From Monoraphidium neglectum (lineage: Eukaryota > Chlorophyta > Chlorophyceae > Sphaeropleales > Selenastraceae): DNA of 27,310 nt. Below, piece by piece: positions 18,526 through 27,310 of the stretch. Each line of letters starts with the position of its first letter. Position 1 is the stretch's first letter. The stretch covers positions 1 to 27,310 of the forward strand of contig NW_014013205.1 in the NCBI RefSeq assembly GCF_000611645.1. The letters are read 5' to 3'. The translations under genes were made by a program, and so were the position numbers. The notes under the pieces are model-generated. The model made no database searches. It was given only the letters and a program-made list of their open reading frames with translations, and had not been told where the DNA came from.

Positions 18526-21290
18526 ATGGGGAAAGCTTCGGTGGATAGCCATCAAACACGGCTACCATGGACACCGGAGGTGCGGGATGATTGATGGAGC
18601 CCGCGCATTGATCCCCGCGCAGTGCGCCTGAAAGGTCATGAAGCCGGCCCATCAAGGTCGCGATCGTGAACAATTTGTAGTTTACGCGGAATACAGTGGC
18701 TGCTGTCTGCGTTCGCCTCCGCACCGCTGCTGCCGCTTGCTGAGCAGCAAGTGCAGCGACGACAGCACAGCGCAGCACGGCGCGGCAGCTCACATGCCCT
18801 TACCGCACGTGCAAATACGCAGGAGGACGCAATCCTGATCCAGATGGTTGAGAAGATAGGCGAGAAGCGCTGGCCGCTCATCGCCGCCAAGCTGCCCGGC
18901 CGCACCGGGAAGGGGTGCAGCCACCGCTGGCGCACCTACCTGCGGCCGGATGTGAAGCACCCCCACCTCGAGCCGTTCACTGAGTGGGAGGCCGCGGTCA
19001 TCGTGCAAGGGCAGAAGGAGCACGCGAACAACTGGCTGTGTGAGCCGCGGGGGCGGGAGGGGCCCCGGGACGTCCCCGCCTGTGGCGGCGACAGCAAACA
19101 CCAAGCGGAACGCCTGACCCGGGGTTGCTTGCATCGCCCAGCCCAGCCCGCCCCATAAGTACAAACTGACAGACCGTTCTAACCGCTACTGCTTGACCCC
19201 CTGGCCCCCCACAGACATCGCCAAGCTGCTGCTGCCCGGACGCAGCAACACGGCCGTCAAGAACTATTGGCACTGCCGTCTCAAGGCCGGCGTGGGCCTC
19301 AAATCCAACTCGTGAGCGACCCCTGCCTCTCCTGCACCACCCATGCGCCCGCGTGCAGCGCTTTGCGGCAAATCCAGGCTGCATGTTCCTGCGTGTCTGC
19401 CGCGCCAGCAGAGTATCTTGGAACCGCCCCGCCTGCAATGGCCACAGGACTCCATACACCTCTCAGCAGGGGCACACGAGCCAACTACCCGTCTCGCAAA
19501 TTCCCGGCACCTTCCCCGCAGCTTCCTGCAGAAGGCCCTGGGCCTGGACCAGCTGCTCAACGATGTCCCCCAGGCCATGCGCACGTTCCCCATCGCGCAG
19601 CCGCCATTCCCATCCGTCGCACCCTCCAAAGTGGTGGGCGGGCATCGCCATGCGCGCGCCCCGGCCTGCGCCCCCCGCTGCCCCATCCCTGAGTCTTGAA
19701 CCATTGCTTTTGCTCGCACCATCACTGAAACACCCGTCTCATGCTGGCTCATGCTGGCTCATGCAAGGCGCCACGCGCACACCCTTTCCGCACCCCCTGC
19801 CAAAACACGATCTTGCAGCGGGCCCTCCGTCAAACCTCCACACCCCGCCCCACAACCCACCCGTCTGCAGATGGCCCAGCGCATTGACCCCAAAACCGGC
19901 CTGGCGCTACCCAGTGGCCCCCTGGCAAACAAAGGGTCCGGCACGTTCCACATCAGCGTGGCGCAGGTCGGCAAGCCGATGACTGGGCCGCCCCCGGGCC
20001 TGGCGGGCACTGACCTGAAGGCGGCAGCTTCCCAGTACGTGCAGCGCCACCTCGCCTCCCTCGGCGCCGGCTGCGCGCCCTCGGCGCCTGCGCCTGCGGC
20101 GGGCGCGTCGCAGCTGCCAGCGCCCAGCGCGGGCGCTGGGCGGGCGGGCGGGCCTGCGCGCCTGAGCTCGGCGGACGCCCCGCTGATCCTGCCGCCTGGC
20201 GCACTTGCGGGCAGTGGCAGCGGCGGGGCAGGCGATGACAGCGGGCTAAGCGCGGCGGCGTGCCACGAGCAGCCACACTGCGGCGGGGACGGCGGCCTGG
20301 GTGGCATGGGCCCATGCATGGGGCTGCCGCTTGGCATGGGCATGGGCATGGGTGTGGGAGTCGATTTCTGCAACAGGCAGAGCTTGCCGCCCATGTTTGG
20401 CATCCCCGGGTTTGACATGAGCGGCGGCGGCCCAGGCGTGAAGGGGGCGCCGGAGTCCCCGCGCCCCTGCAGCAGCGGCGCCGCGGACGACACGGCCGCG
20501 CACAGCCACGGCCGGGCCGCCCGCGGCGGCGCGGCGGCGCAGCTGGGCGGCTGGGAGGGTGGCGAGGGGTATATGGGGGACGAGGAGTGCTGTGAAGAGG
20601 AGAGGATGAGCGAGGATTTGGAGGACATGCTGCAAAGCATGCAGGAAGACGAAGAGGCAGCGGGGGGCGCCGCCGGCGATCTGGACGCACGCGCCGGCGG
20701 CGGCGCCGCGCTGCTTGGCTTCATGGACGACAGCACAGCCGCGGCCGCGGCGGCGCTCGCGCGCTGCTCGGGCCCGGCCGGGTCGCGGCACTCTTATTCG
20801 TCTGCTGCGTCTGGGGTGCAGCTTGGCAGCGCCTGCGGCAGCCCTGCCGGGCCGGCAAGCGCCCCGATCAGCCCCTCACGCAGCCCTGGATCCTCGCCGC
20901 TGCTGCCGCAGCCGTTCTTTGCCGCCGGCGCAGGGCTGGGGCTGGGGCCGGCCGCGCCGCACCTCGGGCACGCGCCGGCGCACCACGTGCACCACCCGTC
21001 CCCGCTCAGCCGGGCGCGCGCGGTGTCGCCGTTTGCGGTCTGCCAAGGCGGCGGCGACGTGCTGGAGTATGGGCGCGTCGGCAGCTGCCCCTCGTTGGGC
21101 GCGGCCGCTGCCGAGGGAGACGGCTGCCATCAGCAGCCGCAGCTGCTGCATGGCGGCAGCAGGCTGCGGCACCTGCTGCCCGCGCGGCCAGCAAGTGCGT
21201 CGCCGTCGCTGGGGGCGCGCACTGAGAGCTGGGAGCGGGAAGTCGAGGCGGTTGGCGGCGGTGGCGGCAAAGCGCTGGAGCAGTTGGCCG

Positions 21291-21365
<75 letters not shown>

Positions 21366-21450
21366 CCGCGCAGCAGCAGCAGCGGCAGCAGCAGCAGCAG
21401 CAGCAGCAGGAATGGCACCAGGACCTTGAGCAGCAGCAGCACCTGCACCG

Positions 21451-21525
<75 letters not shown>

Positions 21526-22117
21526 CGTGATTGCACAGCGCCATGTCAGCGAGCACGGCCGCGTCTGCTCCTCGCCGGCCGCCCTCGACAGCGCCGGCGG
21601 CCCCGCCGCAGCGGCGCCCTCAGCCATCGCCCACAGCAGCGGCGGCGGCAGCAGCGGCGGGCACCTGGGCGTCGACCCCGGCTGCGAGCCGATCCACTTG
21701 CACCACCTCCGCATCCGCCTGGCGGGCGTGGCCGCCAGCGCAGCGCAGCAGGCTGACGAGGCGGCCAACGGCGCGACCCCCGTGGCAAGCGCGAGCCCAA
21801 ATGTCGCGGGCCTGTGCATGCTGGGGCTTGGCACGCCGAGCGGCACGCCGCATCACGCGCAGCACGCGGCTCAGCGCCAGCAGCAGCTGGTGCCCGTGTC
21901 GGGCGGCGCGTTTGGCGGCGTGGCGGCCGCGGCAGCGCGCGCCTATGCAGGCGTGCCATCGGGCGTGCCATCGGGCGGGCCGCAGCTGTTCCCTCGCCAG
22001 GTCAGCCTGGGGGTGCAGGACTCGCTGCCCTTTGAGTGGGAGCCGTTTGGCGGGGCTGCGTCCATGGCGCGGCACAGCAATGACGACGGCGGTGCGTTTG
22101 AGGCGCTCCTGCGGTGA
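18526..22117 (+). CDS. R2R3-type MYB transcription factor with polyglutamine tracts
   Basis: Five exons: 18526-18579, 18823-19039, 19215-19311, 19522-19633 and 19871-22117; phases agree, giving 908 residues (the exon 4 end could be 19630). Residues 13-113 hold two MYB repeats. R2 has Trp15, Trp35 and Trp54 with GRTGKGCSHRWRTYLRPDVK; R3 has Phe70 in place of the first Trp, as in plant R3 repeats, plus Trp89 and Trp109 within PGRSNTAVKNYWH. Each repeat folds as three helices and the third contacts DNA, so this should be a nuclear DNA-binding regulator. After a conserved-looking FLQKALGLDQLLNDVPQAM segment, the long last exon is low-complexity: Gly/Ala/Ser/Pro-rich, an acidic stretch near residues 395-425 that may activate transcription, and two pure Gln runs of 24 and 23 near residues 635-711. 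Targets cannot be inferred. The DNA-binding part is certain; the last exon is supported by an uninterrupted frame. Confidence 0.9.
21293..21523 (+). repeat. CAG repeats coding polyglutamine
   Basis: Two perfect CAG runs, 24 codons (21293-21364) and 23 codons (21455-21523), with shorter Gln-rich stretches between, in the last exon of the MYB gene. Perfect CAG runs of this length are expected to vary in length between strains. Poly-Ser, poly-Ala and poly-Leu frames on either strand here are shadows of the repeat. Confidence 0.95.
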
Positions 22118-23463
22118 TCGCCCGCGTTTCCCCCAGCTTTGGGGCGAGCCCCTGGGGTGTGTGGCCATGTCGGGACCAGGGCAGCAGCATGCAGCGCAGC
22201 TTGGTTGGTGCAATAACCAATACCCACATATTTCCTCAGGCACTGATCAGCCGCCACCTCAATACAGGCGTTTTGCGTGTGAGTGGGGTTTGCGCTGGTT
22301 GCGCGGCGTGGCCGAGTCAGCCTGTTGCACGCTGACTGCGCGGAGGGGTCGGGCCGATACCTTTGGGGGATGGCACACACGATCTTGGGCTGGAAAAGCC
22401 CCTATACTATCCGTCATATTCAAGCTGCCATCTTATTCCTCCTGCATGAGTCAACGCGCTTTCGTCGTCGGTTCAATTACGTTTCGGGATGCGAGCTCGG
22501 CACCGTCCATGGATCGCTGAAAGGATGCACTCTTGCCTGGGTGCTGCGGTCATAATGGGCGGTTCGGCCGCATTACCTACACACAGCAGAACTGAAGCCC
22601 TTCAAATCATGCGTTTGGTCTGGCCTTGCACTGATGCCTCACAAAAACCACCCACCATGGTCAGATCTGCTGGGCACGGGTTGGTGACCTGGCGTGCCCG
22701 TTGGGAGAGCAGCGCCTTTTGCGGACTGATGTCACTGCGTCCTTGCAAAACCATGCAGTGGCCTGATGTGGAACTCCTACATGTAATACATGCACACAAG
22801 CAATTCAGCACACCAGGCACGGCTGATACGGGCACCACAGCGCTCACGTGCCCTCCAGTCCCGGAGTGCGGGCGGAGCAAACAGAATGTGTATAGGGCAT
22901 GATATGCGTGCGTGCAGCAGCGTTAACGAAACAGCAGAATTGTGACAGGAAATTGTAGCTGCGCATGTGACCTTTCTTGCTGTGCAGACAAGGGCTGGAG
23001 TGGCTCGCTGGGCGCAATGCCACAGCGCAATGATGACGGAGCCTTGCCGTGCGCTGCAGCGTGCGAGGTGCGGCGGGCGGTGTGCGCTGACAGGTGGCCA
23101 GAGCACAGCATGGCAGGATATAGGGGCATTTTTAGCATGATGAGAACACATAGAGGGCGCCCGAGGAGCACGGTTGCGACAGACGACGATGCTCAGATCG
23201 CTCGGGCCTAAAAATGCTCAGGCGCAAGAAAAATGGTGCGTATAGTTCTTGTTTGACCTGTGGTTGGCTCGAGTGGGTGGGACCGTCGACCAGCCAGCCT
23301 CGACTGGCTCATCCATCGTCGACTGACTGGGCGCTCCGTCCCTGCCTCGGTCCTCGCTCTCGACATGTACAATTCATTGAGGTTTGTCGCGCTGTTATCA
23401 TCAGCTCACACAGCAGCCCCCACATTCAAACTCACCCTCGAGCCCTTGCACACACAGGCAACC
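22118..23463. other. Intergenic region, no gene seen
   Basis: About 1.35 kb between the MYB and histone H1 genes with balanced base composition and no supported coding frame. It contains the MYB 3' untranslated region and the H1 promoter; the stretch 23380-23463 just before the H1 start is pyrimidine/CA-rich. Confidence 0.5.
22782..22786 (+). other. Candidate polyadenylation signal TGTAA
   Basis: First TGTAA after the MYB stop, 665 bases downstream, inside the near-palindrome catgtaatacatg. Motif and position only. Confidence 0.3.
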
Positions 23464-25669
23464 ATGTCTGATGCTGCCAAGCCCGCGGCGACCAAGCCCA
23501 AGGCCGCCAAGCCGGCCAAGCCGGCCCAGCACCCTCCATTCAAGAAGCTGGTCGTGGCGGCCATAGCCGAGCTCAAGGAGGTGCGTGCGGTGGACCGCGC
23601 AACAACGCAACAACGCCTCGCCAAGCTCGCGTGGCCCACATTTTCCTTGCACGAAGCAATGCAAACAGTCATGTGCACCGGCAATAGCCAAAGACCCTGC
23701 CAGTAGGCCTCCGCTGACCGCTTCCACGCTGGCGGGTGCCCTGCCTGCCGATCCCACCTGGCGCAGAGGGGCGGCTCCAGCCTGCCGGCGATCAAGAAGT
23801 GGGTGGGTGACAAGTACAAGGGCAAGCTCGCGTCTTCCTGGGAGAAGAACGTGACCCTGGCACTGAAGAAGCTTGTCGCCACCAACGAGCTGGTGAGCCG
23901 CGCCGCACGCACTCTGGCGCTCCCGCCACGGGGGCGCGCGTCGCGCACGCGCGCGGCACGTTGACCCAGATCGCGCGCCGTCCAGCCTGCGCACGCGCAG
24001 GCACTCTCCTTGCCGAACCGGACCCCGATCTTGGCCTTTCACGGCTCACCGGGCCCTTGAATTGGCGGCGCGCGCGCGGATCTGCGCCCGGTCTGCCCGC
24101 CGCGTGCGCTTTATCGGGGCACGGCCTCCCCTCCGCACAACCGCGACCTCCCCGGCCCCAAACGACGCCGCTCACAGGAGAAGGTCAAGGCCAGCTACAA
24201 GCTGGGGGAAGCCGCCAAGAAGGCGGCCACCAAGAAGGTGCGGCGCGGCCCGCGCCGGCAAACCGTCTCGACCGCAAATCACAGCCCCGCGCGCCGCAGT
24301 CGCTCGTTTGCGGCCGGTCGGGCACCTGCAGGCGCAGCCCTCGCGTTCACCACCCATCCATTGGCCACCCTCTGCATGCATGCATTTGCACATGAATTGC
24401 AGCCCAAGGTGAAGAAGGCGGCGCCGGCCAAGAAGAAGGCCGTGGCTAAGAAGGTGTGTCACTGGAGGCAACCGCGGGTGGCCGGCCGGGGCAGATCGCG
24501 CTGGGGGTCGGTTGAAGCGCCACTTCCCCGCCTTTGCCCTCAACAGGCACGCACGACGCCGCAGGTCCTTGGCGTGCAGCACCTTCTTACAACCCTCAAC
24601 CCACCCTGGCGCCGCTCTTGCGCCGCGCCCCGCCCCGCAGGCGGCCGCGCCCAAGGCCAAGAAGGCCGCCGCACCTAAGAAGAAGGTGCGCCGCTCCTCA
24701 ACCATCCCCCAGCTCGCCGAATGCATGACAGCCTCGCGCATGCAAATGTCATGATCGCGCCATGCGTTCTTTCTGTCACACCGCCTCCTCACCGGCGCCG
24801 CCGCCGCGAACCCTCTGGACCTGAACCGTGACGCACGCAGGCCGCCCCCGCGCCCGCCGCGGAGGGCGAGGCGGCGGCGCCCAAGCCCAAGAAGGCCCCT
24901 GCCGCCAAGCCAGCTGCGGTGAGCTTGGGTTTGGTGGCTGAATGAAACTAGACCCTCTGCACCCCAGGTGCTACAGTGACAGATACAAAGCGTTGGTTGT
25001 ATTTCTTCCATTGCAGCAGGGGTGCGGCAGCATAGCATAGGCCAGCAAGCACGCCACACGCCTCGCCTCGTGCGTCCCATCGGACGCACCTTTGCGCGAC
25101 TCAGTCTTCGTGCGCGCCGCATCGCCCCTCGCCTCTCCGGTGCCGCGATGCTATAACAGGCAAAGAAGGCCGCTGCGCCCAAGGTGAGGCCCGGCTTCTC
25201 TCCTTGTGCGTGGCCACCCCGGCGCGGCCGAGCACGTGACACGCACCCTCACGCATTAGTCATGATGCGGCTGCTGACCGAGGCCCCGCCGCCCACCTGT
25301 CGAAACACATGTTTAAATCCAGGCCAAGAAGGCGCCCACCAAGAAGCCCGCCGCCGCCAAGCCCAAGGCAGCCCCCAAGCCCAAGGCAGCCCCCAAGCCC
25401 AAGGCCGCGGCAGCCAAGCCCAAGGCGGCCGCCAAGCCCAAGGCCAAGGTGCGCCCACCGCCTCGGCTCGCGTCCGCCCTTCCCCGCGCGCTCCTGCGCC
25501 GTGGCGCACGCCAGGTCCACGCAAAGCACCCAATTGTGCTTGGGTACGCATGCTTGCGCGACGTCGTGCATCCACTGACCTCATCCGTCCCATTCAAACC
25601 CACACCTGCCCACTGCAGAAGGCGACACCCAAGAAGGCTGCGCCCAAGGCGAAGAAGGCCGCCGCCTAG
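23464..25669 (+). CDS. Linker histone H1
   Basis: Nine exons: 23464-23580, 23767-23892, 24178-24237, 24403-24453, 24641-24685, 24841-24918, 25160-25183, 25323-25448 and 25619-25669. All introns are phase 0, giving 225 residues. Residues about 21-100 form the winged-helix globular (H15) domain: PFKKLVVAAIAELKE, then RGGSSLPAIKKWVGDKYKGK and VTLALKKLVATNELEKVKAS, matching the H1/H5 core that sits at the nucleosome dyad. A short Ala/Lys/Pro N-terminal tail (MSDAAKPAATKPKAAKPAK) precedes it, and the C-terminal tail is almost pure Lys/Ala/Pro with KPKAAPKPKAAP repeats that neutralise linker DNA. Its role is chromatin compaction in the nucleus. The many introns suggest a polyadenylated, replication-independent type of gene. 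Size and composition are normal for algal H1. Exon 7 is a 24-base microexon. Confidence 0.95.
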
Positions 25670-26799
25670 GCTAGGCACCCCATCCTGGCCCTCCGGGGCC
25701 GTATCAGCCCGTGGCGACCGGTTGCACCTTCCACCCGTTGACCCAAGGGGGACAGATGGCACGCGCCGGCCGCCGCAGCGTGTCCCTGCGCGCCTGGCCG
25801 CGGCCGCGAGCGCGCACAGACCCCAGGATTCCCCCCACTGCGCCCAACCGCTGCGCGGGCCGCGCCACGACAGACTTTACAGGGCCGTATCAGGCTTGGG
25901 CGCGCGGACGCGCGCCGCGCCGCGCCGCACCCTCCAAGCACGCGCTGACCGGGGCCGACCCTCTCCTGCCCTCGGATGACTCACCGACCAAATCCACTGG
26001 GAGGGGCGGCGCGGCCTTTGGGCGGGTGGCGCCTCGCGTGCACTCAGATCCAGGGGGGGGCGCGCCGCCAGTTGCACTTTACCCCGCCAGACCCGGACAC
26101 TGCGTGACCGCATGTACAGAACCCCCCGCAACAAAGGCAAGCATTGTGCCCCTACTCAGCTCTCTGCTCTGATTCTGACCGCTACTGTGTGCTTCCGCAC
26201 TGCGACGGTGATGCCGTTTCACAAGGGAGGTTATTGTGGGGGTTTTGATGGATGTGTAAGGACTGCCCATGCCTGATCTGCTGTCACCAGTAATAGATAC
26301 TTGTGCTTGGCTACAGATACAAAACGGAGCATACTGGCACAGCTGTACGAGAGGGTTCAACCAGTGGCAAGCAGGCAGGAGGCAAGTGTGGGGGAAGCAG
26401 CATGCTAAATCATGTGCACCGGCTCAGCGCATGCACAGCAGGCAGCGCCTTGGCGCCGCCACCCTCACTTTGTTGCAAGTCGAAGCCTCTCAGGGGAAGC
26501 AGACGAAGGGGTAAAGCACGTCAAGTGGCACTGGCGCAGCTGTGGTTTCTCAAAGCGCGTCACTTTGGTGGGGAGCAGCTGCGCGGTGCGTCCCTGGAAA
26601 TGGATGTGGGGCCGTTGGTGGCCGCAGCACGGACTGGAATTCCAGGGGGCACCAACAGGATCAGTGCTTGAGGAGGAGCGGGGGGCACGACGCGCCACCA
26701 CCCATGCAGCCTTCAAATGGGAACCGCGATGCATGTCATGCATTGGCCAGACATTGATCGGGAGCTGGAGCTGTGTAGACCCACCCAAGCCCTGAGACA
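25670..26799. other. Intergenic region between convergent genes, no gene seen
   Basis: About 1.1 kb between the stops of histone H1 (plus) and the helicase (minus). The first 400 bases are GC-rich, the rest balanced. No open frame on either strand shows a domain, splice partners or coding bias. It contains both 3' untranslated regions. Confidence 0.5.
26255..26259 (+). other. Candidate polyadenylation signal TGTAA
   Basis: First TGTAA after the H1 stop, about 585 bases downstream, in the context gatggatgtgtaagg. It fits an intron-containing, polyadenylated H1 message. Confidence 0.4.
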
Positions 26800-27310
26800 T
26801 CACCGCCGCCCCGCGCTGTGCGCTGCTGCGACCTCCGCCGCCGGGCGCGGCGCCGCGGCGGCGCCGGCGGGCGCGCGGGGGGCGACGCCCTTCGAACGCG
26901 CCCAGGCCAGCCAGGCGCGCCACGTCTGCGGGCAGGCGGCGGCGGTGCGCCCGGCGCGCGCGCATGCGTGAGGTGACATGACTGCATGGAAGCGGCTTCG
27001 AAGTGGGAAGGAGAGCGCGCGTGTGCACACACACATGCACGCACGAGCGCGCGCGCACACACATGCATACACACACACACCGCACACACACACGCGCGCG
27101 CGCGCGCCCGCCCTCACCGGGTCCCTCGCCAGCGTCCTGGCGTCCCCCACCACCACCAGCCCCCGCCGCGCCCGCGTCACCGCCACGTTGAGCCGCCGCA
27201 CGTCGGACAGGAACCCCACGCCGCCGGCGTCGCTGCTGCGGACCGCGCTGAATACGACCACCTCCTTCTCCCTCCCCTGGAAGCCGTCCACCGTCTTCAC
27301 CTCCAGGCCG
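26800..27310 (-). CDS. UPF1/SEN1-like superfamily 1 helicase, C-terminal part (partial at right edge)
   Basis: Two minus-strand exons are visible: 27310-27118 (open at the edge) and 26925-26800, joined in phase 0 (donor GTGAGG, acceptor ctgcccgcag). The first encodes [20 protein letters not shown] and [19 protein letters not shown], which are helicase motifs V and VI of the UPF1-like branch of superfamily 1; the GFQGRE and VTRAR residues contact nucleotide and nucleic acid. Next comes [18 protein letters not shown], the usual end of the RecA2 domain in SEN1/senataxin, UPF1 and IGHMBP2 relatives. A short Ala/Pro-rich tail (about 25 residues) ends at the TGA at 26802-26800. These ATP-driven enzymes unwind RNA or RNA:DNA hybrids in transcription termination, RNA decay or repair. 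The N-terminal domains that would tell the subfamily lie outside the window. Confidence 0.92.
   Translation of the reverse strand, partial: GLEVKTVDGFQGREKEVVVFSAVRSSDAGGVGFLSDVRRLNVAVTRARRGLVVVGDARTLARDPVRAGARARVCVCGVCVYACVCARARACMCVCTRALSFPLRSRFHAVMSPHACARAGRTAAACPQTWRAWLAWARSKGVAPRAPAGAAAAPRPAAEVAAAHSAGRR
27015..27110. repeat. CA/CG dinucleotide-rich tract in helicase intron
   Basis: Most of the 192-base intron 27117-26926 of the helicase gene consists of alternating purine-pyrimidine runs: (ca)n stretches with acacacacac and a (cg)n run of about 14 bases at 27093-27107. Such tracts favour Z-DNA and replication slippage. An open frame reads through it on the minus strand, rich in Cys, Val, Arg and Ala, and should not be taken as coding. 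Confidence 0.85.

Noticed and set aside
20715..21846. Poly-Ser, poly-Ala, poly-Leu and poly-Cys frames over the CAG tract
   Set aside because: Alternative readings of the same CAG repeat; only the Gln frame connects to the MYB domain by splicing.
26341..26360. B-box-like word (gagggttcaacca) suggesting a tRNA
   Set aside because: No matching A box, no cloverleaf arms and the box does not fit the consensus end. No tRNA was found elsewhere.
1..27310. CRISPR arrays, phage, transposon or bacterial defence systems
   Set aside because: No spaced direct repeats, no transposase or integrase motifs and no operon-like gene spacing; the intron-rich genes show a eukaryotic nuclear genome.

Overview
The window looks like nuclear DNA of a unicellular green alga (Chlorophyta, probably a chlorophycean). 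It is very GC-rich. Its genes are cut by many short GT-AG introns with GTGCG/GTGAG-type donors. It carries a linker histone H1 gene and a plant-type R2R3-MYB gene, has long CAG/CTG repeats, and places TGTAA, the usual chlorophyte polyadenylation signal, downstream of several stop codons. No bacterial operon, phage, CRISPR array, transposon, rRNA or tRNA was found. All gene models were spliced by eye, using splice consensus and reading-phase agreement.

Layout: (a) 1-825, minus strand, 5' part of an unrecognised gene running off the left edge. (b) 1146-4434 (possibly to 4584), plus strand, an eight-exon gene for a probably organelle-targeted protein with mTERF-like helical repeats; an in-frame TGA interrupts an otherwise open last exon. 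(c) 5341-17964, a cluster of four genes for secreted, Ala/Ser-rich proteins, each with a separate signal-peptide exon: one on minus (5341-7863), then three on plus (8191-10205, 11583-13787, 14491-17964). The two middle genes are clear tandem paralogs with the same intron positions and two conserved cysteine motifs. The last seems to keep a piece of the same fold, then adds a PKD/cadherin-like domain and a long Ser-Pro and Lys-Pro-Ala tail like a cell-wall or matrix glycoprotein. (d) 18526-22117, plus, an R2R3-MYB transcription factor with two pure polyglutamine runs. (e) 23464-25669, plus, linker histone H1 in nine exons, all joined in phase 0. (f) 26800-27310, minus, the C-terminal end of a UPF1/SEN1-like superfamily 1 RNA/DNA helicase, cut by the right edge.

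The genes do not form one pathway. The histone, MYB factor and helicase are nuclear functions lying next to an expanded family of extracellular proteins. That secreted family (5.3-18 kb) is the part most likely to be undescribed; I cannot assign it to a named family from sequence alone.
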